Numbered from the stretch's first letter, positions 1-6,828 are shown. The stretch: DNA of 11,821 nt from Phycisphaerae bacterium (GCA_014380825.1 JACMJD010000374.1:1-11821), one strand, 5' to 3'. Program-made: numbers and translations. The notes: generated from the sequence alone by a model not told the origin.

Positions 1-1018
1 ATCGATCGCGTACCTCGACGCCGGCGGCGCGCTGCGCGTCGGCCCCGCCTCCGCAGGCGCCAAACCGGGTCCCACGTGCTACGGGCGAGGCGGCGAATTG
101 CCCACCGTCACCGACGCGAATCTCATACTCGGCCGAATTCCGCGCGAAGGATTTCTCAACGGCGCGATGAAGCTGAATGAATCCGCCGCGCAACGGGCGA
201 TCGAGCAACTCGCGAATTCCATCGGGCGAAGCGTGATCGAAACCGCTCTGGGCATCGTTCGCGTAGCGGAGTCGAACATGGCCCAGGCGATCCGCGCGGT
301 CACCTCTCGTCGCGGCCACGACCCGCGTGATTTCTCCCTCGTCAGCTTCGGCGGCGCCGGTGGTTTACACGCCTGCGCACTGGCCGAGCAGCTCGACATC
401 CCGCGCGTGATCGTTCCACCATATTGCGGCGTGCTCAGCGCGCTCGGAATGGTGGTGGCCGCGCCGGTGGTGGATGTCTCGCAGACGGTTCTGCACCTGG
501 GCGAGAAGTTGGATGATGACCGTCTCGCGGCGGAATTCGGTTCGCTGTCGGGTCGGTCGATGGAGCAGATCACCTACGAATCGACCACCAGTGTTGAAGC
601 GTTTGCCGACGTTCGCTTCGCCGGACAGTCACATGAGATCACCGTGCGCGTCGAACGGCCGTCGTTACAATTTATCCGCGATACATTTTTGCTGGAGTAC
701 GCGAAGCTCTACGGCCAGACACCGCGCGATCGGGCGATACAACTCGTCACATTGCGCCTGCGCAGAACCGGCGCTCGACCGGAAATCATCCTGCCGCAAT
801 TGACGACAAGCGGCGCCAACCTGCAGAGCGCGTCGTTGATCGATGCCGCCGGTCAATGCACGTCCACCACAGTCCTGAATCGCGCCGCTCTGCTGCAAAG
901 AACCGTGCAATCCGGGCCGCTGCTGATCCTTGACGCTGAAGCAACCACTTACGTCCCGGCGGGTTGGCATGTCGAAATCCGCCCGGACGGGACGATTCTT
1001 CTCACAAAAATTTCTTAA
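1..1018 (+). CDS. hyuA: N-methylhydantoinase A / 5-oxoprolinase A-type subunit, C-terminal part (5' end outside window)
   Basis: The reading frame is open from base 2 to a TAA at 1016-1018, giving the last 338 residues; full family members are near 680-700, so about half is missing at the window edge. The first residues read SIAYLDAGGALRVGPASAGA, then KPGPTCYGRGG and PTVTDANL, the usual signature just before the family's C-terminal domain. SFGGAGGLHA at about residues 115-124 of the visible part is the glycine-rich motif of this ASKHA-like ATPase fold. The tail (YVPAGWHVEIRPDG) is also typical. The family acts with a B subunit in cytoplasmic ATP-dependent opening of cyclic amides such as hydantoins or 5-oxoproline; the exact substrate cannot be told from sequence. 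An in-frame TTG at 98 is internal, not the start. The partner hyuB lies downstream but is separated by another gene. Confidence 0.93.
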   Translation, partial: SIAYLDAGGALRVGPASAGAKPGPTCYGRGGELPTVTDANLILGRIPREGFLNGAMKLNESAAQRAIEQLANSIGRSVIETALGIVRVAESNMAQAIRAVTSRRGHDPRDFSLVSFGGAGGLHACALAEQLDIPRVIVPPYCGVLSALGMVVAAPVVDVSQTVLHLGEKLDDDRLAAEFGSLSGRSMEQITYESTTSVEAFADVRFAGQSHEITVRVERPSLQFIRDTFLLEYAKLYGQTPRDRAIQLVTLRLRRTGARPEIILPQLTTSGANLQSASLIDAAGQCTSTTVLNRAALLQRTVQSGPLLILDAEATTYVPAGWHVEIRPDGTILLTKIS

Positions 1019-1192
1019 ACCAGCAATACCGCACGCCGCCCCCGGACATATACGAGCGGGTTTCGCGCACTCACGCGATGCATTGGCCGAAGGAGGTCGA
1101 AGCGCGGCGGCGTGGATCTGTTCCCACCATGCGGCCGCTCGCACACATTTCCGGCGCGATTCTCAAAGTCATTTCCCTAAGGCAGGTGTTCG

Positions 1193-2665
1193 ATGAAAAA
1201 GCAGGTTCGATTCGCTCTTCGTTCTGGCGTCGCGTTCGTTGCGTTGACTGTTGTTACCCGCATTGATGCGGCGCCGCTCGATCCGATTCCGCGAGGCGAT
1301 ATCGCGATTCAGCTCAACACCATCGCTTCAGGAATGGGGGCGCCGCTGTACGGTACTAACGCGCCCGGCGACACGAACCGCCTGTTCGTGTTGGAGCAGG
1401 CCGGGCAGGTGCGAATTATTCAGAACGGCGTGTTGCTGCCGGGCAATGCGCTGGATATTTCCGCGCGCGTCTCGCCGCCATTCGTGCCGACCAACGCGAA
1501 TGACGAGCGCGGCTTGCTCGGCATCACATTTCATCCAGGCTTCAACATTCCAAGCAGCGTCGGATTTCGAACGCTCTACACCTACAACAGCGAAGCGATT
1601 CCCGTCGGATCGCAGCCGACCTTCATCGCGCCGAACGGCGCGGTTCAGAATTACAAGAACGTCGTCAACGAATGGAAAATGAGCGCTGCCGATCCGAACG
1701 TGATCGACCCGGCCTCGCGGCGCGAGATTGTTTCGTTCGGCAAAAATGCCGGCAACCACAACGGCGGCACGCTTGATTACGGCCCCGATGGTTACCTGTA
1801 CCTGGCGCTGGGCGACGGCGGCAACGCGAACGACTTCGGCCCGAGTCACCTCGAGCCCGGCGGCAACGCGCAGAACCTGACCACGCCGCTGGGAAAAATG
1901 CTGCGATTCGATCCGACCAATCCCGCGCTCACGCCCGGCAGCGCTGATCCGGTGAGTCCCAACGGACAGTACCGAATCCCCGTCACCAACCCGTTCCAAG
2001 GCGCGGGCCAGGTGAAGGAAACGTACGCGCTGGGCTTCCGCAACCCGTATCGGTTTGCATTCGATCGCGCCAACGGACAACTGATCCTGGCGGACGTCGG
2101 ACAGAACACGATCGAAGAGATCAACCGCGTCACGATCGGCGGAAACTACGGCTGGGCGATCAAGGAAGGCGACTTCCTGTTCGATCGCACCACCGGCAAC
2201 GTCGGCGCGCGAAGCCCGGGTCTTCCCGCGGGCTTGATCGATCCAATCTCCGGCCCCGGTGGAACACTCGAATACGATCACCAGGACGGCATCTCGATCA
2301 CCGGCGGATTCGTCTACCGCGGCACGGCGATTCCCGCGCTCGTCGGCAAATATGTATTCGGCGATCTCGCGCTGCGCAACCTCCCGCCACGCGTCGATGG
2401 CCGACTGTTTTACGCCGATCTGACGACGGGCGAGATCAAGGAATTCCTGCTCCCGCAATTCGCCAACGGCGTGCTCCCGAACGGCCTAACCGTCCACGGC
2501 TTCGGACAGGACGCGCAAGGCGAGCTGTACGCGATGGTCACGAACACACCCGCGAGCGGCACGGGCGGGATCGTGTATCAGCTCGCGGCATTCGTGCCCG
2601 AGCCAGGCGTGCTCGGGTTGATCGCCATCGGTGCGATCGGCGTGCTCCGGCGCCAGCGCCGTTAA
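1193..2665 (+). CDS. Exported PQQ-dependent glucose/sorbosone dehydrogenase-like protein with PEP-CTERM tail
   Basis: A 490-residue protein. The start ATG follows a weak AAGGCAGG about 6 bases upstream. Residues 1-26 form a signal peptide (basic MKKQVRFALR, hydrophobic core, likely cut after RIDA). The body matches the soluble aldose/sorbosone dehydrogenase beta-propeller: RLFVLEQAGQVRI (63-75), DERGLLGITFHPGF (104-117), GNHNGGTLDYGPDGYLYLAL (187-206) with the catalytic-type His189, YALGFRNPYRFAFD (278-291) with Arg283, and NYGWAIKEGD (318-327). The C-terminus VPEPGVLGLIAIGAIGVLRR (468-487) is a PEP-CTERM signal: Pro-Glu-Pro, a hydrophobic helix, then arginines. Family knowledge: sugar or alcohol oxidation outside the cytoplasm with PQQ. 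The tail implies exosortase processing and surface attachment. Substrate and PQQ use are inferred. It sits between hyuA and hyuB with no clear link to them. Confidence 0.92.
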   Translation: MKKQVRFALRSGVAFVALTVVTRIDAAPLDPIPRGDIAIQLNTIASGMGAPLYGTNAPGDTNRLFVLEQAGQVRIIQNGVLLPGNALDISARVSPPFVPTNANDERGLLGITFHPGFNIPSSVGFRTLYTYNSEAIPVGSQPTFIAPNGAVQNYKNVVNEWKMSAADPNVIDPASRREIVSFGKNAGNHNGGTLDYGPDGYLYLALGDGGNANDFGPSHLEPGGNAQNLTTPLGKMLRFDPTNPALTPGSADPVSPNGQYRIPVTNPFQGAGQVKETYALGFRNPYRFAFDRANGQLILADVGQNTIEEINRVTIGGNYGWAIKEGDFLFDRTTGNVGARSPGLPAGLIDPISGPGGTLEYDHQDGISITGGFVYRGTAIPALVGKYVFGDLALRNLPPRVDGRLFYADLTTGEIKEFLLPQFANGVLPNGLTVHGFGQDAQGELYAMVTNTPASGTGGIVYQLAAFVPEPGVLGLIAIGAIGVLRRQRR

Positions 2666-2742
2666 TGTGGGCGGGGTGCAAGGGCGATACCGTTTCTCGC
2701 ACGTTCATTGCTGCCCGTGCGCGCACCGAATCGATTAAAGAT

Positions 2743-2772
2743 TTGCTGATCGCGCCCGCCTGCCGATATAAC
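2743..2772 (+). promoter_or_regulatory. Candidate sigma-70-type promoter
   Basis: TTGCTG at 2743-2748 and TATAAC at 2767-2772 are separated by 18 bases, an acceptable housekeeping promoter spacing. It is the best such pair in the gap after the dehydrogenase gene and would start a transcript near 2779, running toward hyuB. This is pattern matching only; planctomycete promoters are poorly defined. Confidence 0.3.
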
Positions 2773-3060
2773 GGACGCCACTGTTTCACGGGAGTAATGC
2801 GTGGTTTGTTCGCGTCAACGCGACGAACTTCTTGAACGCATCGGGCGCGAGCGCCGTTCTCCTTGCGCTGCGCCGAACCATGCTTCGGCGCGCAACGCGC
2901 CAATACCAAAAATCCAAAATTTTGTGTGCGATCCGAGACGATCGTCAAGCGTTTTCGAATTGCGCTGCGCGTTTGCGATGCGCGGCGCGCAGCGCGGGCA
3001 GTATATGTAGAGCACGTGTGTTCGGGTGGACAACGCGTGCGAACGCGGCGATCTGGGCCG

Positions 3061-3080
3061 TTCCCGAAAATTCCCGAAAA
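3061..3080. repeat. Exact tandem 10-mer, two copies
   Basis: TTCCCGAAAA occurs twice back to back, followed by a partial third copy (CACCCGA). The 10-base period is about one helical turn, so both copies face the same side of the DNA. The repeat ends 114 bases before the hyuB start, a plausible operator position. No known regulator is recognised for this sequence. Confidence 0.6.
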
Positions 3081-3194
3081 CACCCGATCGGCGAAAATCG
3101 TCTCAGCGACAAGTGTTGAAGGGGCCGGGGGATGTGATTTTGGTGGTGTCGCGGCATGGGAAATGGTCGCTGGTCGCAAGTACAGTCGTGCAAC

Positions 3195-4895
3195 ATGAAC
3201 GTCGATCCGATCGAACTCGAGCTGATGCGAAACCTCTTCGAAGCGGCGGCGGAGGAGATGGGCATCGCACTTCAGCGCACCGCGTTCAGCGCGAACATCA
3301 AGGAGCGGCGCGATTTCTCGTGCGCGCTGTTCGACGCAGACGGCGCGTTGCTGGCGCAGGCGGCGCATATTCCGGTGCACCTGGGGTCGATGCCGGCGTC
3401 GCTGCTCGCGGTGATCGAGCGGCTCGGGCCGCTTGAAGCGGGCGATGTCGCGATCGTGAACGACCCGTTCGCGGGCGGAACGCATCTGCCGGATATCACG
3501 ATCGTCTCGCCGATTTATGTGGAGAATCGACTCGTCGCGTATGCCGCGAATCGGGCGCATCACGCGGATGTTGGCGGGATTTCGCCGGGGTCGATGACGT
3601 TGAGCAGGCATATCGATGACGAAGGCATTCGCATCGAGCCGTCGCTGCTGTGTCGGCGTGGCGTGCGCGACGAAGCGCTGCTGAAGCGAATTCTCGACAC
3701 GGTTCGCACGCCGGATGAACGGCTTGGTGATCTGGATGCGCAGCTCGCCGCGAATCGGGTGGGCGAGACGTCGCTGCATCGAATGTTCGCCCGACATGGC
3801 GTCGATCATGTGCTCGCGTTTGGCCGAGCGCTGCTCGATTATTCGCAGTCGTTCATGCGCCGCGCGATTGGGATGATTCCGGCCGGCACGTATGAGTTTG
3901 AGGATGCGATGGATGATGATGGGACCGGAGCCGGACCGATTGCAATTCGCGCGACAGTGACGATCGAAGCGAATCGTGCGATCCTCGATCTGCGCGAGTC
4001 GGCGGATCAAGTCGCGGGTTGCATCAACTGTCCGCGCGCGGTCGCGGTGTCGGCGGTTTACTACTGCTTCGCGTGCTTGATGAATTCCGCATCGCTCCCT
4101 CGCCCGGTACTCCGGGAGAGGGTGGGGGAGAGGGGCCTTCGCGCGAGCGAAGGCTCTTCGGCGCGTGAAGACGCGAGTACGCGCAGACCCTCACCTCAAT
4201 CCTCTCCCGGCGTACCGGGAGAGGAGGTAAGAGTGGATGCGCCGCTGAATGGCGGCGCGTTCCGCGATATCGAAGTGCTCACGCGTTCCGGTTCAGTCGT
4301 GCATGCGCTGTATCCGAGCGCGGTTGTTGCCGGGAACACCGAGACAAGTCAGCGCGTCGTCGATGTCATCTTCGGCGCGCTCGCGAAGGCGTTACCGAAT
4401 CTCATCCCAGCGGCAAGCTGCGGCTCGATGAGCAGCGTGGCGCTCGGCTCGGATCACTGGAGCTATTACGAGACGATCGGCGGCGGAAGTGGCGCCAGCG
4501 CCGCGGGCAACGGCGAATCGGGGGTTCAATGTCACATGACCAACACGCTCAACACGCCGGCCGAGGCGCTGGAGTTGCAGTATCCGTTGCGGGTTCGTCG
4601 GTTCGAACGCGTACGCGACACGGGCGGCGCCGGACGATTTCGCGGCGGCGACGGAATCGTGCGCGAGATCGAAGCGTTGGCGGATTGCACGGGCACGGTT
4701 CTCAGCGATCGTCGGACAAACGCGCCGTACGGATTGAGCGGCGGCGAGCCCGCGCACGTCGGCGCGAACACATTGCTCGATCCGCATGCGAACACGCAAC
4801 CCGTTGCGCTCGGCGGAAAGTCGCAATTCACCCTGAAACGTGGCCAACGCCTTCGCATTCAAACGCCGGGCGGTGGTGGGTGGGGTGGTTGCTGA
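3195..4895 (+). CDS. hyuB: N-methylhydantoinase B / 5-oxoprolinase B-type subunit carrying an in-frame repeat insertion
   Basis: 566 residues from ATG 3195 (MNVDPIELELMRNLFEAAAE), which matches the usual family N-terminus; a frame-open ATG at 3156 adds 13 unlike residues, and neither has a clear Shine-Dalgarno. Family blocks in order: ALQRTAFSANIKERRDFSCA (25-44), AHIPVHLGSMP (57-67), NDPFAGGTHLPDITIVSPIY (89-108), AHHADVGG (121-128), SAVYYCFACLM (286-296), VVAGNTETSQRVVDVIFGAL (377-396), YETIGGGSGA (425-434), HMTNTLNTPAEALE (447-460), RFRGGDGIVREIE (481-493) and the glycine-rich C-terminus TPGGGGWGG. With the A subunit it hydrolyses a cyclic amide using ATP in the cytoplasm. Residues 301-345 (SLPRP through PGEEV) have no family counterpart; they are encoded by a palindromic repeat lying between FACLMN and DAPLNGG. 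Without them the length would be about 521. Confidence 0.94.
   Translation: MNVDPIELELMRNLFEAAAEEMGIALQRTAFSANIKERRDFSCALFDADGALLAQAAHIPVHLGSMPASLLAVIERLGPLEAGDVAIVNDPFAGGTHLPDITIVSPIYVENRLVAYAANRAHHADVGGISPGSMTLSRHIDDEGIRIEPSLLCRRGVRDEALLKRILDTVRTPDERLGDLDAQLAANRVGETSLHRMFARHGVDHVLAFGRALLDYSQSFMRRAIGMIPAGTYEFEDAMDDDGTGAGPIAIRATVTIEANRAILDLRESADQVAGCINCPRAVAVSAVYYCFACLMNSASLPRPVLRERVGERGLRASEGSSAREDASTRRPSPQSSPGVPGEEVRVDAPLNGGAFRDIEVLTRSGSVVHALYPSAVVAGNTETSQRVVDVIFGALAKALPNLIPAASCGSMSSVALGSDHWSYYETIGGGSGASAAGNGESGVQCHMTNTLNTPAEALELQYPLRVRRFERVRDTGGAGRFRGGDGIVREIEALADCTGTVLSDRRTNAPYGLSGGEPAHVGANTLLDPHANTQPVALGGKSQFTLKRGQRLRIQTPGGGGWGGC
4095..4229 (+). repeat. MITE-like multi-hairpin palindromic element inserted in frame in hyuB
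   Basis: About 135 bases with related inverted ends. The left arm 4097-4107/4112-4122 forms an 11-bp stem with one mismatch around TACT. The right arm 4201-4210/4215-4224 is a perfect 10-bp stem (CCTCTCCCGG/CCGGGAGAGG) around CGTA. The left arm and the reverse complement of the right arm align over about 40 bases with scattered mismatches. Between them lie a perfect 8-bp stem 4135-4142/4147-4154 capped by GCGA (a GNRA loop), a 5-bp stem 4155-4159/4167-4171 and CGCG/CGCG at 4172-4183. There is no stop codon in the hyuB frame. I recall similar CTCTCCCGG..CCGGGAGAG elements as common dispersed repeats in bacterial genomes, including planctomycetes, but copy number here is unknown. No clear target duplication is visible. 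Confidence 0.8.
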
Positions 4896-4967
4896 TTGGT
4901 GCGACGCGCACGTCCGAGAAAAATCTGGTCGCGACGGAGAATGGAAATTGCAAAACCACGCCCGCCC

Positions 4968-5003
4968 TTCGACAATGTCGAACATCGATGCCACTGTTCG
5001 ACA
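4968..5003 (+). promoter_or_regulatory. Competing inverted repeats around the kinase start codon
   Basis: Three complementary segments: TTCGAC (4968-4973), TGTCGAACA (4976-4984) and TGTTCGACA (4995-5003). Segments 1 and 2 pair as a 6-bp stem with an AAT loop (4968-4973/4977-4982). Segments 2 and 3 pair as a perfect 9-bp stem whose 10-base loop (4985-4994) holds the ATG at 4988. The two structures share segment 2 and cannot coexist. It could be an RNA switch controlling translation, or a protein-binding dyad in DNA. Confidence 0.5.
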
Positions 5004-5923
5004 GTGACATCTCGTGGCAGGTCCTTCGCCGGATCATCAAGGATTGGGCGGGTGACACGGCACAGATTGCGGAGGTTCGCCCGCTGGACGGCGGGTGCAT
5101 CAACACAACGCTGTGCATCACCACCGACCAAAATGATCGGGCCGTCCTGAAGATTTCCCCACATCGAGTGAACCGCGAGTTCGAGCGCGAGGCCGCGCAC
5201 CTGAAGCTCATCCGCGAGATCGGCATTCCCGCGCCCAAGGTGTACGCACAAAAGACCGCGTCGCTGGAAGATCCGCACAGTTGGATCCTGATGGAATTCA
5301 TGGACGGCGTCGATCTGACCGAAGCGAAGCGTCAGTGCTCGGCCGCACAGTTCGACGCGCTTCAGCAAAACCTGGCCGAGATCGTCGCGACGCTGCACGA
5401 TAAGCGCGGCGACGCGTACGAGCGCGTCGCACATCACGAGCAGAAGCGTTTCGACGACTGGCCGCGCTTCTTTCACGCGATTTACGATTCAATCTGGCAC
5501 GAGTGCGAGAAGGCCTCGCACCTGCCAGTGAAGTCTCGCAAGCAGATCGCGAGAATTCACGAGAAGCTCGATAGTCTTCTAGCGAATTCAGATCCGCCGC
5601 GGCTTGTGCACTGGGATATCTGGTCGACGAATCTGCTCGCGAAACCGGATGAGAAAGGAGACTGGAAGATCGCCGGACTGTTGGATCCGAACTGCAAGTT
5701 CGCCCACGCCGAAGCGGAGATCGCGTACATGGAATTGTTCCACACGTGCACGCCCGCATTCCTCAAGGCGTATCAGAAGCATTACAAGCTGCCCGAGGAA
5801 TACCACCGCTCGCGCAAGTGGATTTATCAGCTCTACCCGATGATCGATCACGTCGTGCTGTTCGGCGAACAGTATCTGAAGCCATTGCAGACGACGCTGG
5901 ATCAGTGCACGACGTTCGCGTAG
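4988..5923 (+). CDS. Fructosamine-kinase-like phosphotransferase (APH fold)
   Basis: 311 residues from ATG 4988. The frame is open far upstream, but that stretch is arginine-rich shadow of hyuB, and MPLFDSDISWQVLRRI looks like a natural N-terminus. Kinase-like features: GGCINTT (35-41) as nucleotide loop, AVLK (52-55) with the ATP lysine, LMEFMDG hinge (101-107), catalytic loop LVHWDIWSTNLL (206-217) with His208, Asp210 and Asn215, and metal-binding LLDPNCKFAHAEAEIAYMEL (231-250). The DP..AEAE-AYMELF pattern resembles fructosamine/ketosamine kinases, which phosphorylate sugar adducts on amines so they fall off. The usual HGD is HWD here. The substrate is inferred; other small-molecule kinases of the APH clan are possible. 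It follows hyuB by 92 bases and precedes the acetyltransferase by 10. No Shine-Dalgarno is seen; an inverted repeat frames the start. Confidence 0.85.
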   Translation: MPLFDSDISWQVLRRIIKDWAGDTAQIAEVRPLDGGCINTTLCITTDQNDRAVLKISPHRVNREFEREAAHLKLIREIGIPAPKVYAQKTASLEDPHSWILMEFMDGVDLTEAKRQCSAAQFDALQQNLAEIVATLHDKRGDAYERVAHHEQKRFDDWPRFFHAIYDSIWHECEKASHLPVKSRKQIARIHEKLDSLLANSDPPRLVHWDIWSTNLLAKPDEKGDWKIAGLLDPNCKFAHAEAEIAYMELFHTCTPAFLKAYQKHYKLPEEYHRSRKWIYQLYPMIDHVVLFGEQYLKPLQTTLDQCTTFA

Positions 5924-5933
5924 GAACCTCAAC

Positions 5934-6710
5934 ATGTTTGATCTGCCGCCCGGGGACCGACAGCGCCTGGTGCCTCTGTTTGCAGGTTTTCCAGTCATGC
6001 CGACCGTCGTGAACGCCGTGCTGCTTGAAGGTATGGGCCGCGCGCTGGTGGAGGATGTCGAATGCCCGCGCGTCGGCCTGGCGAAACTGGATTTCACCTT
6101 CGTCGCTGGAGATCCGACCGGCGAGGCGGCGCGGTCGTGCGTTGAGCACGCAACTTTCGACCTCATTCCGTGCGACGAACAGTGGAAGGAGTTGCTGCAT
6201 GCTGTGCACGGACCGAACCTTCGTACGCACGAGCGCATCGCATTTCGCAGCTCGCGCTTTGATCGTGAAGCTCTGACGCAAGTCGTGAAGCGGCTTCCCC
6301 CGGAATTCACGATCGTGAGGGTCGATCCGAGCAACGTCGATGCATTCTCAACGCTCGGGCCGGCGCTGGTTGGAAACTTCGACTCGACCGAAAGCTATCT
6401 CGCTAAGGGATTGGGTTTCGGCATATGGCGCGAAGGTCGATTCGTATCGGCGGTCTCGTCGTTCTGTGTTGCGGGGGACGAACTGGAGGTTGAGATACAG
6501 ACTCGTCCGGAGTTTCGTCGCGGTGGGCTGGCGACGATCTCGGCCGCGCAACTTATCCTGCATTGCCTCGACCACGGGCTGACGCCGCACTGGGACGCGC
6601 ACAACACAATGTCGGCCGACCTCGCGCGCAAGCTCGGCTTCTGCGACGAGCTCGCGTACGAAACGTATTCGTGCGCTACCGATTCGCCGAGGCAAGGATC
6701 GGCGGGTTAG
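5934..6710 (+). CDS. GNAT-fold acetyltransferase (GNAT_acetyltran, PF12746-like)
   Basis: 258 residues. AGGA overlapping the kinase stop codon (5922-5925) serves as ribosome-binding site, 8 bases before ATG, so the pair is probably co-translated. The N-terminal half (PLFAGFPVMPTVVNAVLLEG) is the substrate-side region typical of this family. The C-terminal half holds the acetyl-CoA motif: VEIQTRPEFRRGGLATISAA (186-205) with RRGGLA as pyrophosphate loop, then CLDHGLTPHWDAHNTMSADL (211-230) and ARKLGF (231-236). Family knowledge: transfers an acetyl group from acetyl-CoA to an amine; the target is unknown. Co-location with a fructosamine-kinase-like gene suggests small-molecule amine metabolism or repair, but this is inference. 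The last 35 bases overlap a lipoprotein gene on the opposite strand. Confidence 0.85.
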   Translation: MFDLPPGDRQRLVPLFAGFPVMPTVVNAVLLEGMGRALVEDVECPRVGLAKLDFTFVAGDPTGEAARSCVEHATFDLIPCDEQWKELLHAVHGPNLRTHERIAFRSSRFDREALTQVVKRLPPEFTIVRVDPSNVDAFSTLGPALVGNFDSTESYLAKGLGFGIWREGRFVSAVSSFCVAGDELEVEIQTRPEFRRGGLATISAAQLILHCLDHGLTPHWDAHNTMSADLARKLGFCDELAYETYSCATDSPRQGSAG

Positions 6711-6810
6711 CCGGCGACGACTTCGGATTTCGCGCTTCGCGAATCGTCTTTTCGCAACCGATCGATACCACGAGCAGGAAGAGAATCGTAAGGCCGAGCA
6801 GTGTTCGCAT
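6676..6810 (-). CDS. Small predicted lipoprotein (44 residues)
   Basis: Reading the minus strand from ATG at 6810 to TAG at 6676 gives MRTLLGLTILFLLVVSIGC, then EKTIREARNPKSSPANPPIL and ASANR. This is a classic lipoprotein signal: an arginine, a 15-residue hydrophobic core and a lipobox-like SIGC with Cys19 (Ser at -3 instead of the usual Leu is a slight departure). The mature part is only 26 residues, polar and proline-rich. AGGA (6817-6820 complement) lies 6 bases before ATG, which supports a real start. The gene starts 18 bases after the glycosyltransferase stop on the same strand, so they are likely one transcript. Its 3' end overlaps the end of the acetyltransferase gene. No family is recognised; small membrane-anchored lipoproteins of this size are common but mostly uncharacterised. 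Confidence 0.7.
   Translation of the reverse strand: MRTLLGLTILFLLVVSIGCEKTIREARNPKSSPANPPILASANR
6726..6752 (+). terminator. Possible intrinsic terminator of the kinase-acetyltransferase operon
   Basis: An 8-bp stem with one bulged T (6726-6734/6738-6745, loop CTT) is followed by TCTTTT (6747-6752), 15 bases after the acetyltransferase stop. The U-tract is short, so this is a moderate candidate. It lies inside the opposite-strand lipoprotein gene. Confidence 0.4.
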
Positions 6811-6828
6811 CGCAGTTCCTATCTGGAG

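Larger units (their letters stand above)
2666..3194 (+). other. Long intergenic region (529 bases), no convincing gene
   Basis: No frame on either strand has family-like sequence or steady GC-rich third positions, unlike the genes on both sides. It holds a promoter-like pair at 2743-2772, a GGGAG ribosome-binding-like site at 2790-2794 with a weak 69-residue GTG frame to 3010, a small GC hairpin (ggcgcg/cgcgcc, 2887-2901), an AT-rich palindrome CAAAATTTTG at 2915-2924, and the exact tandem repeat at 3061-3080. It is probably the leader and control region of hyuB, possibly with the remains of a decayed small gene. Confidence 0.5.

Noticed and set aside
1090..1097. Perfect AAGGAGGT ribosome-binding sequence
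   Set aside because: The nearest downstream start (GTG 1112) is 15 bases away and gives only 22 codons. It is too far from the dehydrogenase ATG at 1193.
930..1196. 88-codon plus-strand frame whose stop overlaps the dehydrogenase start (ATGA)
   Set aside because: It begins inside hyuA in another frame, and the unique part shows no family or codon signal. The overlap with ATG is probably chance.
1328..2458. 376-codon minus-strand frame opposite the dehydrogenase gene
   Set aside because: Arg/Val/Ala-rich shadow of a high-GC gene; the plus strand has clear family motifs, a signal peptide and a PEP-CTERM tail.
2538..4010. 490-codon minus-strand frame opposite hyuB and the gap
   Set aside because: Very arginine-rich antisense shadow; hyuB motifs fill the plus strand from 3195.
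4081..4250. Target-site duplication flanking the hyuB repeat
   Set aside because: TGAAT occurs on both sides (4081 and about 4246), but neither copy abuts the element ends, and a 5-base match at those distances is expected by chance.
4529..4987. Upstream extension of the kinase frame
   Set aside because: This part is an arginine/histidine-rich off-frame reading of hyuB; the kinase domain starts at the ATG at 4988.
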